Source: Pseudomonadota bacterium (GTDB lineage: Bacteria > Pseudomonadota > Gammaproteobacteria > UBA9214). From it: a stretch of DNA of 64,000 nucleotides. The stretch lies in NCBI GenBank assembly GCA_041395565.1, contig JAWLAI010000002.1, forward strand, positions 186,001 to 250,000, read 5' to 3'. Shown in pieces: positions 19,072 to 26,987 of this stretch. The position numbers and the translations under genes are program-made. How positions within the stretch are numbered: the stretch's first letter is position 1; every line of letters starts with the position of its first letter. The notes under the pieces were generated by a model. The model saw nothing but the letters and a program-made list of their open reading frames with translations, ran no database searches and had not been told where the DNA came from.

Positions 19072-19490
19072 GTCGCTGTTCTCCTCGGGACCTGTCCCGG
19101 CTCCCCCATGGCCGCCAGCGCGGCGGCTCTGGTTCGTGGTGTACTGCGGCGGGCACGCTGTGGCCGATCCTACATGAGATGGCCACGACAAGGCCAGCGG
19201 CCGGATGCGCCTGCGCCGGGGGATCGCCCGATCCTGCAGCAACCGCGCGCTCCGTCATTCCCTCCCCGCGCATTGCGCGCGCCTTGCGCGATTCCGGGTG
19301 TCCCGGTGCCGCCAGGGCGGGCGGGGGGCTGGTCATGGCCGGCGTCAGCACGGCGTCCGGGGTGGCCGGCAAGAATATGAACCGGTTCACATTTTTGTAA
19401 TGAATTGCGCCTGGCCGGCCGGCGTTTCTTAAGTCCCACATAAGGTCCGTCCCCCATACTGCCCGCCAGTTTCATGGGAGGATCGCCTCT
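19072..19490. promoter_or_regulatory. Divergent intergenic region with TGAACCGGTTCA palindrome
   Basis: This 419-bp gap separates the leftward DsrE-like gene from the rightward ten-gene operon, so it must hold both promoters. At 19378-19389 is a perfect 12-bp palindrome, TGAACCGGTTCA, inside an AT-rich patch (19371-19405) that stands out from the GC-rich surroundings; it could be an operator. GGGAGG lies just before the haemolysin-family ATG. No convincing -35/-10 pair and no gene were found. Confidence 0.4.
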
Positions 19491-20198
19491 ATGCAGATGC
19501 AGTCGGAAACCCGCAGGGCCAGTATCGTACCGTGCCCGGAACGCGCCGCAGCCAGCGGCAGCACGCTGGCACTGGCGCTGATGGATTCCGCCCACAGCGA
19601 GCGCGCGCTGGCCGAGGCCTTCGTGCGCACGGTGTTCCAGCGTGCCTACGGCGCGCGGCTGGGCGCCCTGTATCCGCTGTTGCTGGGGCTGACCCGGCCT
19701 GCCGGCGACTACGCCGCCGTGGCCGGCATTCGCCCGGCCGGCAACACCCGGCTGTTCTCGGAGCATTACCTCGACCAGCCGGTCGACCAGCTGCTGGCGG
19801 CGGCCCGCAGCGGGATCGCCGAAATCGGCAATCTCGCGCCGGCCAGCGCGGGTCAGGCCCGCTGGCTCATCTGCACCGTCAGCGCGTTCCTGATGGGCGC
19901 CGGCTTCACCCACGTGGTATTTACCCTGGTACCGAAACTGCGCAACGCCTTCAGCCGGATGGGACTGCCGTTGACCCGGCTGGCCGATGCGCGCTGCACG
20001 TGCCTCCCGGCCGACCAGCAGGCGGAGTGGGGCAGCTACTACGACTGCCAGCCCGCGGTGTATGCCGGCGACATCGTCGCGGGTACACCGGCGCTGCGGG
20101 CGCTGCTGGCCGCCGATCCCGATCTGCAGCAGCTGTCCCAGCGCGCCTACGCCGCCGGCCAGGTGTTTGCCCGCAGCGGTGCCGTGCCGCTGTCATGA
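19491..20198 (+). CDS. Thermostable haemolysin family protein
   Basis: A 235-residue cytoplasmic protein of the thermostable-haemolysin family. Landmarks are AEAFVRTVFQRAYGARLGALYPLLLGL, GIRPAGNTRLFSEHYLDQPVDQ, IAEIGNLAPASAGQARWL and the acyltransferase-like C-terminal strand around FTLVPKLRNAFSRMGL. Despite the name, the fold is, as I recall, N-acyltransferase-like and close to autoinducer synthases, so a real haemolysin is doubtful. It is the first gene of a ten-gene unit, and its stop overlaps the AMP-ligase start (ATGA). I infer an acyl-transfer role with the ligase. Confidence 0.78.
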   Translation: MQMQSETRRASIVPCPERAAASGSTLALALMDSAHSERALAEAFVRTVFQRAYGARLGALYPLLLGLTRPAGDYAAVAGIRPAGNTRLFSEHYLDQPVDQLLAAARSGIAEIGNLAPASAGQARWLICTVSAFLMGAGFTHVVFTLVPKLRNAFSRMGLPLTRLADARCTCLPADQQAEWGSYYDCQPAVYAGDIVAGTPALRALLAADPDLQQLSQRAYAAGQVFARSGAVPLS

Positions 20199-21661
20199 GT
20201 AGCGTGACCGACGCGCTCGCACGGCACGCCCGGGAGCAGCCGGAGCAGCGCGCCGTCACCGGCAGTCGGGAACATCTGAACTGGCAGCAGCTGCACGAGG
20301 AGGTCGTGCGCCTGGCCACGGCCCTGGCGGGTGCCAGGGTGCTCGCCACCCTGCTGGTCAACTCCCCGGCCTGGGTCGTGACCGACCTCGCCGCGCTGCG
20401 CGCGTGCGTTACGCATGTGCCCCTGCCGGTGTTCTTCAGCGACAGCCAGCTGCAGCACACCCTGCAGGACGCCGCCGTCGACACCTTGATCACGGACGAC
20501 CCCGAACGCATCCGTGCCCTGTTCCCGGTAACGGCCAGCGATACCCTGTGGATCGCGGGACGGCGCTGCGCCCGCCTGCTGCTGGACATCAAGCTGCCAC
20601 AGGCGGCAGCGGCGGACGCCGTGGCCAAGGTGACCTACACCTCGGGCACGACCGGCAGCCCGCGTGGCGTGCGGCTGTCGCTGGAGACCCTGGAAACAGT
20701 CGCCTCTGCGCTCGCCCGCGCAGCGGAGGCGACGCCCGCCGACCGTGCCATGGCGCTGCTGCCGCTCTCGATCCTGCTCGAGAATATCGGCACGGTCTAT
20801 GTGCCCGTCCTCGCGGGTGCGCAACTGCTGGTGCCGGACGCGGCGGATACCGGCGTGGACGGTTCCAGCCGGGTCGATGCCGGCCGGCTGGCGGCCACGT
20901 TGCAGACCCACCGGCCGACCGCGCTGATCGTACCGCCCGGCCTGCTCAAACTGCTCACGGGGCTGGCGCAGCGCCATGCCATACCCGATTCGCTGCGCTA
21001 TATTGCCGTTGGCGGCGCGCCCGCAGGGGAAGGTCTGCTGGAGGCGGCCGGTGCAGCCGGCTTGCCGGTGTATCAGGGCTACGGCCTGTCCGAGGCCGGC
21101 TCCGTCGTGGCGGTGAACACGCCGACGCACAATCGCCCCGGCTCGGTGGGCCGGCTGCTGCCCCATGTCAGGGCGCTGATCAGCGAGGCGGGCGAGATCG
21201 TGCTGCAGGGCACGACCTTTTCCGGCTATCTGGGGGCCGAGGGGCGCGACCCGCACGAGTCGCTGGCTACCGGCGATACCGGCCACTTCGACGCGGACGG
21301 CTACCTGTACGTGACCGGGCGTGTACGGGAGCGCATCATCACCTCGTACGGGCGCAACATCTCGCCCGAATGGGTCGAGGCGGAACTGCTGGCGCACAAT
21401 GGCATCGCCCAGGCCGCGGTGATCGGCAACGGCCGCGCCCGGCTGCTCGCGGTACTGGTGCCCGCGGGCGAAGGCGGCGATCTCGCGGCGGCCGTCGCCG
21501 CCACCAATGCGCGTCTCCCGGATTACGCGCAGATCCACGCCTGGCTGCCCATTACGCGGCCATTCACCGTGGCGTCGGGCGAGCTCAGTCCGGCGGGCAG
21601 CCCGCGCCGCGATATTATCGAGCAGCATTACTTTCCGTTACACAAGGTGGGGAACCGATGA
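20195..21661 (+). CDS. AMP-dependent acyl ligase/synthetase family protein
   Basis: Adenylate-forming enzyme of 488 residues, expected to activate a carboxylic acid as acyl-AMP or acyl-CoA. Core motifs are YTSGTTGSPRGVRLS near residue 147, YGLSEAG, TGDTGHFDADGYLYVTGR and YGRNISPEWVEAEL. It is shorter than FadD-type ligases. At the C-terminal A10 motif the usual catalytic Lys is not seen: the segment reads LSPAGSPRRDII, with Ser where Lys is expected. It may therefore only bind or transfer acyl groups, or use another residue. Coupled by ATGA overlaps to genes on both sides. Confidence 0.85.
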   Translation: MSSVTDALARHAREQPEQRAVTGSREHLNWQQLHEEVVRLATALAGARVLATLLVNSPAWVVTDLAALRACVTHVPLPVFFSDSQLQHTLQDAAVDTLITDDPERIRALFPVTASDTLWIAGRRCARLLLDIKLPQAAAADAVAKVTYTSGTTGSPRGVRLSLETLETVASALARAAEATPADRAMALLPLSILLENIGTVYVPVLAGAQLLVPDAADTGVDGSSRVDAGRLAATLQTHRPTALIVPPGLLKLLTGLAQRHAIPDSLRYIAVGGAPAGEGLLEAAGAAGLPVYQGYGLSEAGSVVAVNTPTHNRPGSVGRLLPHVRALISEAGEIVLQGTTFSGYLGAEGRDPHESLATGDTGHFDADGYLYVTGRVRERIITSYGRNISPEWVEAELLAHNGIAQAAVIGNGRARLLAVLVPAGEGGDLAAAVAATNARLPDYAQIHAWLPITRPFTVASGELSPAGSPRRDIIEQHYFPLHKVGNR

Positions 21662-22311
21662 ACGGATTCTTCCAGCACCTGCAGGCGGCGACGCAACCCG
21701 CACGAACTTCACTGCTGGCGATCCCGCAGCTGGTTCGCGGTGTGCAGGGGGACATATCGCGCGACACCTATGTCGCCTTTCTCGGGCAGGCCTATCATCA
21801 CGTCAAGCACACGGTACCGCTGCTGATGGCGTGCGGCAGCCGCCTGACCATGGACAGGGAATGGCTGCGCGCGGCGCTCGCCGACTACATCGCGGAAGAA
21901 ACCGGCCACCAGGAATGGATACTGAACGACATCCGTGCCTGCGGCGCCGACGCGGAAGCGGTCCGGCACGGGCAGCCGCACCCGGAGACGGAACTGATGG
22001 TGGCGTATGCCTACGACACCGTCAACCGCGGCAACCCGGTGGGGTTCTTCGGCATGGTCTATGTGCTGGAAGGCACCAGCATCCAGCTGGCGACCCGTGC
22101 GGCCGGTACCATAGCCGCTGCACTCGATCTGCCCGCGGAGGCGTTCAGCTACCTGAGTTCGCATGGTTCGCTGGATATCAGCCACATGCAGTTTTTCGAA
22201 TCGCTCATGAACCGCCTGGACGACGCCGCGGACCAGCAGGCGGTCATTCACATGGCCAACATGATGTTCCGCCTCTACGGCGATGTCTTCCGCAGTCTTC
22301 CACTGGATTAA
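21658..22311 (+). CDS. Haem-oxygenase-like putative diiron oxidase
   Basis: A 217-residue all-helical protein of the TenA/PqqC/haem-oxygenase-like superfamily. Candidate metal ligands are E80/E81 with H84 in AEETGHQEW, E138 in VLEGTS, and an H169-x3-D173-x2-H176 motif in the last helices. That pattern resembles the diiron haem-oxygenase-like oxidases, which desaturate, decarboxylate or N-oxygenate small acyl or amino-acid substrates. It follows the acyl ligase with an ATGA overlap, so an activated acyl compound is a plausible substrate. The reaction is unknown. Confidence 0.75.
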   Translation: MNGFFQHLQAATQPARTSLLAIPQLVRGVQGDISRDTYVAFLGQAYHHVKHTVPLLMACGSRLTMDREWLRAALADYIAEETGHQEWILNDIRACGADAEAVRHGQPHPETELMVAYAYDTVNRGNPVGFFGMVYVLEGTSIQLATRAAGTIAAALDLPAEAFSYLSSHGSLDISHMQFFESLMNRLDDAADQQAVIHMANMMFRLYGDVFRSLPLD

Positions 22312-22326
22312 GCCGAGGTTACCGCT

Positions 22327-22968
22327 ATGAAACTATCCGCACTCCTTGTATGTATCGCGCTGCTCGCCGGCCCGCTCGCGGCGAGCGCCGCCGGGATGGA
22401 GGACGACCTGCTCGCCATCCAGCAGCGTTGGGCCGTTGCCAATTACGATACCGCCAAGGAAGCGCAGGCCAAGGCCTTCGAGGAGCTGACCCGGGATGCA
22501 CGCCGCTTCGCCGCAGACTATCCGGACAAGGCCGAGCCGCTGATCTGGCTCGCCATCGTCCTCAGCTCGGATGCCGGCAAGACCGGGGGCATCAGCGCGC
22601 TGGGCAAGGTCAAGGAGGCACGCAAGCTGCTGGAGCAGGCCGAGGCGATCGATCCCAAGGCCCTGGATGGTTCGATCTATACCTCGCTCGGTTCCCTGTA
22701 CTACCAGGTTCCGGGCTGGCCGATCGGCTTCGGCAACGATGCCAAGGCCGAACTCTATCTGCGCAAGGCGCTCACGCTGAATCCGAACGGCATTGATCCC
22801 AATTTCTTCTATGGCGATTTCATGCTCGAGGAAGGCAAGCCGGCCGAGGCCGTGCGCTACCTGGAGAAGGCGCAGGCGGCGGCGCCCCGACCGCACCGGG
22901 AACTGGCGGACAAGGGACGGCAGCAGGAAGTCGCCGCCAAGCTGCAGCTGGCGCGCAGCAAGCTCTGA
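22327..22968 (+). CDS. Periplasmic TPR-repeat protein
   Basis: A 213-residue exported protein with a signal peptide (SALLVCIALLAGPLAASA). Helical repeats follow: AEPLIWLAIVLSSDAGK, KEARKLLEQAEAIDPKALDG, and KAELYLRKALTLNPNGID with YFGDF-like spacing and EAVRYLEKAQAAAPRP, giving two to three TPR units. It begins 15 bp after the diiron-enzyme gene and ends 26 bp before the SDR gene. TPR proteins scaffold protein contacts; why a periplasmic one sits among cytoplasmic enzymes is not evident. Confidence 0.78.
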   Translation: MKLSALLVCIALLAGPLAASAAGMEDDLLAIQQRWAVANYDTAKEAQAKAFEELTRDARRFAADYPDKAEPLIWLAIVLSSDAGKTGGISALGKVKEARKLLEQAEAIDPKALDGSIYTSLGSLYYQVPGWPIGFGNDAKAELYLRKALTLNPNGIDPNFFYGDFMLEEGKPAEAVRYLEKAQAAAPRPHRELADKGRQQEVAAKLQLARSKL

Positions 22969-22994
22969 TCGACCACCTGAGCGGGAATCGCACG

Positions 22995-23786
22995 ATGGAA
23001 AACAAACGCATAATCATTACCGGTGCCGGCGGCGGCATCGGCGGGGAACTCGCCCGGCAGCTGGTACAGGCCGGTGCCCGGCTGCTGCTGGTGGATCTCA
23101 ATGAACAGGCCCTGGCGGCGCGCCGGCAGTCGCTGGACCCGGCGCGCATCCACACCCTGGCCGCCGATATCACCGCGGCGGACGCACCGGCGCGTATCGT
23201 CGAAACGGCGCGCGAACGTCTCGGCGGGATCGACATCCTGATCAATTCCGCCGGCATCAATCCGTTCGGCGTCTTTGCCGAGCAGCCGGCCGGACTGATC
23301 CAGAAGACGATCGAGATCAATACGCTGGCACCCATGCTGCTGACGCGGGCGGTGCTGCCGACGCTGCTGGCGCAAGGCGCTGGTCAGATCGTCAATGTCG
23401 GTTCGGTCTTCGGCAGTATCGGCTTCGCCTGGTTCTCGGCCTATTCGGCCAGCAAGTTCGCCCTGCGCGGCTTCTCGCAGGCGCTGCGCCGGGAACTCGC
23501 GGACACCGGTATCGACGTGACCTACGTGGCGCCGCGTGCCGTTCGCACCGGGATAAATTCGCAGCAGGTCTACGACATGGCCAAGGCGGTCCGCATGAAC
23601 TTCGACGCGCCGGAAGCGGTCGCGCGCCGCATCGTGGCGGCGGTGCGCAGTCGCCGGAAAGAATGCTATATTGGCTTCCCTGAGTCGTTGTTTGTACGAA
23701 TCAACGGGTTGCTACCGGGGCTGGTGGACAGGGCGCTGCGCAAGCAGAATCACCGTGCGCGCGAATTCGCTGCCCGGACGGGGTGA
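22995..23786 (+). CDS. Short-chain dehydrogenase/reductase (SDR)
   Basis: NAD(P)-dependent oxidoreductase of 263 residues with the classical SDR motifs: TGAGGGIGGELA (cofactor loop), INSAGINPFG, the catalytic Ser around NVGSVFGSIG, and Y-x3-K in YSASKFALRGFSQ. The C-terminus is basic and amphipathic. A reductase here could act on a carbonyl made or exposed by the upstream ligase and diiron enzyme. It is 26 bp from the TPR gene and abuts the response-regulator gene. The exact substrate is unknown. Confidence 0.88.
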   Translation: MENKRIIITGAGGGIGGELARQLVQAGARLLLVDLNEQALAARRQSLDPARIHTLAADITAADAPARIVETARERLGGIDILINSAGINPFGVFAEQPAGLIQKTIEINTLAPMLLTRAVLPTLLAQGAGQIVNVGSVFGSIGFAWFSAYSASKFALRGFSQALRRELADTGIDVTYVAPRAVRTGINSQQVYDMAKAVRMNFDAPEAVARRIVAAVRSRRKECYIGFPESLFVRINGLLPGLVDRALRKQNHRAREFAARTG

Positions 23787-23809
23787 CCGGGGATGACCAG
23801 AGCCGCTAC

Positions 23810-24469
23810 ATGCAAATACTGCTGGTGGAAGATGACCTGTCGCTGGCCGATGGACTGCAGCGCGCGCTGAAGCGGGAAGGCTTCACCGTCAATCATGTCG
23901 ACCGCGGCAAGGCAGCGCTGCTGGCCGTCGACACGGACACACCCAACATCGTCATCCTCGACCTGGGCCTGCCGGACATGGACGGGCTCGATGTCCTGCG
24001 GGCCATCCGCCACAGCGAGGCCAACCCCCTGGTCATGGTACTGACCGCCCGCGACACCACGGCCGACAAGGTGACCGGCCTGGACCGGGGCGCGGACGAC
24101 TACCTCGCCAAGCCGTTCGAGATGCCGGAGCTGCTCGCCCGGCTGCGGGCGCTGGAACGCCGGGTGAGCGCGGTGCGCAGCAGCGAGATCGCGCTCGGCC
24201 CGGTGGTGCTCGACACGTCGACCCACCAGGTCACCGTGGCAGGCCGGCAGGTGGAGTTGCCGCGCCGCGAATTCATGCTGCTCAAGCTGCTCATGGAAAA
24301 TCCGGGCCGGATACTCTCGCGCGAGAGCCTGGAGACCAAGCTGTACGGCTGGGGCGAGGAGGTCAGCAGCAATTCGGTGGAGGTGCATATCCACCACCTG
24401 CGCAAGAAGATTACGCCGGATTTCATCAAGACCGTGCGGGGTGTCGGTTACACGGTAAACAAGCCGTGA
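23810..24469 (+). CDS. OmpR-family response regulator
   Basis: DNA-binding response regulator of 219 residues, QseB/PmrA-like. The receiver domain has the acidic pair in LLVEDD, phospho-acceptor D51 in NIVILDLGLPD, T in LTARD and the KPF Lys. A winged helix follows from about residue 125, ending KTVRGVGYTVN. The ATG at 23810 gives the standard MQILLVEDD start; a GTG nine codons upstream overlaps the SDR gene. It overlaps the kinase gene by four bases. It probably controls this operon, possibly in response to metal or envelope state. Confidence 0.93.
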   Translation: MQILLVEDDLSLADGLQRALKREGFTVNHVDRGKAALLAVDTDTPNIVILDLGLPDMDGLDVLRAIRHSEANPLVMVLTARDTTADKVTGLDRGADDYLAKPFEMPELLARLRALERRVSAVRSSEIALGPVVLDTSTHQVTVAGRQVELPRREFMLLKLLMENPGRILSRESLETKLYGWGEEVSSNSVEVHIHHLRKKITPDFIKTVRGVGYTVNKP

Positions 24470-25827
24470 GTTCGATCCGCATCTTCCTGGTCGTTGCCCT
24501 GTTGGCGACCATGACGCTGACGGTGTTTCTTTCCGCATTGCATGGCTACCGCGCCAGCATGACCGAGGCACAGACGCTGTTCGACACCAAGCTGGCCGAT
24601 GCCGCGCACCTGCTGGCCGCCACCCATGATCCCGAGCGGGCGGTCGGCGGACAGTACGAGCTGGACCGGCTGTTCGCCTTCCAGGTTTGGCAGGACGGCG
24701 TACTCAGGCAGCGTTCGGCCAATGCCCCGCTCGTTCCCATCGCGCGCCTGGAGCAGGGGTACGGCTACAACAATTTCGGCGATTACCGCTGGCGCACCTA
24801 TGTCATGGCCGAGCCGTCGACACGGCGCTGGATCATCACCGCGGACCGTGTCGATGTGCGCAACGAACTGGCCGAGTACGTGATACTCAAGTCCGTCGTC
24901 CCGGTGGTGGTCGCGTTGCCGCTGGCCGGCCTGCTGATCTGGTTCGTGGTCGGTTACGGCCTTGCGCCGCTGCGCCGGCTGGCCGTGCGGCTGCGCGACA
25001 AGCGCGCCGACGACCTCGGCCCGCTGCCCGTCGAAGCGCAGCCGCAGGAGCTGCTGCAGGTGATCACCTCCATCAACGACCTGCTGCGGCGGTTGGATGC
25101 CTCGTTCCAGCGCGAGAAGCATTTCGCCGCCGACGCCGCGCATGAGCTGCGTACCCCGCTCAGTGCGATGAAAATCCATTTGCACAACCTTGCCCGCGAC
25201 CTGCCCGGGGAGAACCACAACCTGAGCCAGCTCGAAACCGCGACCTCGCGCATGCAGAACGTGGTCGAGCAGATCCTGGCCCTGTATCGCACCACGCCCG
25301 ACGAACTGATGATGCGTTTCGAGCCCGTCGATCTGCATGCGCTGGTGCAGGACTTTATCGCGCGCAAGTATGCCCGCTTCGAGGCCAGGCAGCAGCAGCT
25401 GGAGCTCGATGGCACGCGTGCCTGCGTGCCGGGCGACCGTTTCGCGCTCGAGACGCTGCTCCAGAACCTGCTCGACAATGCCGGCAAGTACACCCCGGCC
25501 GGTGGCAGGATACAGGTCTCCGTCCGCCCTGAAGGGGCGCGCATCGTGCTGCAGGTGCAGGATTCCGGTCCCGGTATACCCGCCAGTCAGTACGAACGCA
25601 TCTTCGACCGCTTCTACCGCCTGGGCGGGGACCAGCATACCTCCGGTGTCATCGGCTGCGGCCTCGGCCTGTCGATCGTGAAGCACATCGCCGAACTGCA
25701 TCATGCCGGTATCACGCTGGGTGAATCTGATTTCGCCAGCGGATTGTCCATCAGCGTCTCGTTTCCTGCCTGCGACCCGGAGTCGGCACGCAGCCTGCCT
25801 GTCCACAGCGGCGAGGCATACGCATGA
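24466..25827 (+). CDS. QseC/PmrB-like sensor histidine kinase
   Basis: Inner-membrane sensor kinase of 453 residues. Two membrane helices (about residues 5-25 and 144-166) bracket a periplasmic sensor of roughly 115 residues. A HAMP-like linker (GLAPLRRLAVRLRDK), an H-box HFAADAAHELRTPLSAM, an N-box LLDNAGKYTPAGG and G-boxes DSGPGIP and GCGLGLSIV follow. It starts at a GTG overlapping the regulator stop (GTGA). Its stop overlaps the cupredoxin start (ATGA). Being fused in one unit with iron-uptake genes, it may sense iron or a related signal (inference). Confidence 0.92.
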   Translation: MSSIRIFLVVALLATMTLTVFLSALHGYRASMTEAQTLFDTKLADAAHLLAATHDPERAVGGQYELDRLFAFQVWQDGVLRQRSANAPLVPIARLEQGYGYNNFGDYRWRTYVMAEPSTRRWIITADRVDVRNELAEYVILKSVVPVVVALPLAGLLIWFVVGYGLAPLRRLAVRLRDKRADDLGPLPVEAQPQELLQVITSINDLLRRLDASFQREKHFAADAAHELRTPLSAMKIHLHNLARDLPGENHNLSQLETATSRMQNVVEQILALYRTTPDELMMRFEPVDLHALVQDFIARKYARFEARQQQLELDGTRACVPGDRFALETLLQNLLDNAGKYTPAGGRIQVSVRPEGARIVLQVQDSGPGIPASQYERIFDRFYRLGGDQHTSGVIGCGLGLSIVKHIAELHHAGITLGESDFASGLSISVSFPACDPESARSLPVHSGEAYA

Positions 25828-26165
25828 ACTCCGCGCGCAGCCTGCTCGCCGCACTCGCGCTGCTGGCCACAGCCGGCACGGCGGCGCCGGCGCGGGCCGA
25901 CAAACCCGAGTTCACCATCGAGATCCGCAACCACCTGTTCTGGCCAGCCGAACTGGTCATCCCCGCCCAGACCAAGGTGAAACTGCTGGTGCGCAACACC
26001 GACGCCACGCCGGAGGAATTCGAGAGCTATGAACTGAACCGGGAAAAGGTCATCATGGGCGGGCGCACCGGCGTGATTTTCATCGGTCCGCTGGCCCCGG
26101 GCGAATATCCGTTCTTCGGTGAATTCCATCCCAAGACGGCGCAGGGCAAAGTGATCGCCAAATGA
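25824..26165 (+). CDS. EfeO-type periplasmic cupredoxin
   Basis: A 113-residue secreted protein: signal peptide (LLAALALLATAGTAAPARA), then a single cupredoxin domain. ESYELNREKVI and PGEYPFFGEFHP are hallmark phrases of the EfeO N-terminal cupredoxin module, which works with FTR1-type iron permeases. No type-1 copper Cys is present, so it is unlikely to be an electron carrier. It lies 10 bp before the FTR1 gene and probably helps deliver or oxidise ferrous iron at the membrane. Confidence 0.85.
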   Translation: MNSARSLLAALALLATAGTAAPARADKPEFTIEIRNHLFWPAELVIPAQTKVKLLVRNTDATPEEFESYELNREKVIMGGRTGVIFIGPLAPGEYPFFGEFHPKTAQGKVIAK

Positions 26166-26175
26166 GGTGCCGCCC

Positions 26176-26985
26176 ATGCTGCTGACATCGGTCATCATCG
26201 TACTGCGCGAGGTGCTCGAGGCGGCGCTGCTGATCAGCATCCTGTCGGCGCTGTCCGTTGCACACGGCATCAGGCGCGGCTGGATCGGCTGGGCGCTGCT
26301 GTGCGGCATGACGGCCGCCGTCGGCCTCGGCTATGGTATCGATACGGTCTCGGCCTGGTTCGATGGCGTGGGGCAGGAGGTCAGCAGCGCCGTGCTGCAG
26401 TTCGGCATCTACGCGCTGCTGCTGCTGTTGCTCGTGCTGCTGGGACGACCCGGCGCCGGCGGGCGCGAGATACGGTTGTGGGGCGTGCTCATGGCGGCGG
26501 TTGTCGCCCTGGCGCTAACCCGCGAGGGCTTCGAGGTGCTGGTCTACGTGCTCGGATTCGCCGGCAGTCTGAAGCAGCTGCTGGTCGTGCTGCTCGGCTC
26601 CGCGATCGGTGCCGGCATCGGTATCAGCATCGGCGCCCTGATCTATTATCTGCTGCGCAGCCTGCCGCGTCTGCCCGCGCAGGCCCTGGGACTGGTGCTC
26701 GTCGTGCTGGTGGCGGCCGGCCTGCTGTCGCAGGCGGCGCTACTGCTGATCCAGGCCGACTGGCTGCCCGCCCAACTGCCGCTCTGGGACAGTTCCGCCC
26801 TCATCGGCGAGGATACGGTGACCGGACAGCTGCTGTATGCCATGATCGGCTACGAGGCCACACCCACCGCCATCCAGGCGGGTTTCTATTTCGGCGGCGG
26901 GGCGCTGATGCTGGCCGCCGGTCTGTTCTCGGTCCTGCGCCACCACAACATGCTGCAACACGCAGCGGGTTCGGGAGCACCTTGA
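26176..26985 (+). CDS. FTR1-family iron permease
   Basis: Inner-membrane ferric/ferrous iron permease of 269 residues with about seven helices. Two R-E-x-x-E iron-binding motifs are seen: REVLE at residue 13 and REGFE near 119. The ATG at 26176 follows GAGGTG; a GTG three codons upstream is less likely. The paired cupredoxin resembles EfeO, but no EfeB peroxidase is present, so this is a reduced FTR1 system. It is embedded in the ten-gene unit, which suggests iron supply to the diiron enzyme encoded upstream. Confidence 0.9.
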   Translation: MLLTSVIIVLREVLEAALLISILSALSVAHGIRRGWIGWALLCGMTAAVGLGYGIDTVSAWFDGVGQEVSSAVLQFGIYALLLLLLVLLGRPGAGGREIRLWGVLMAAVVALALTREGFEVLVYVLGFAGSLKQLLVVLLGSAIGAGIGISIGALIYYLLRSLPRLPAQALGLVLVVLVAAGLLSQAALLLIQADWLPAQLPLWDSSALIGEDTVTGQLLYAMIGYEATPTAIQAGFYFGGGALMLAAGLFSVLRHHNMLQHAAGSGAP

Positions 26986-26987
26986 GT

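Noticed and set aside
19491..20198. A true secreted haemolysin
   Set aside because: No signal peptide or pore-forming features are visible, and the gene is coupled to metabolic enzymes, so the family name probably misleads.
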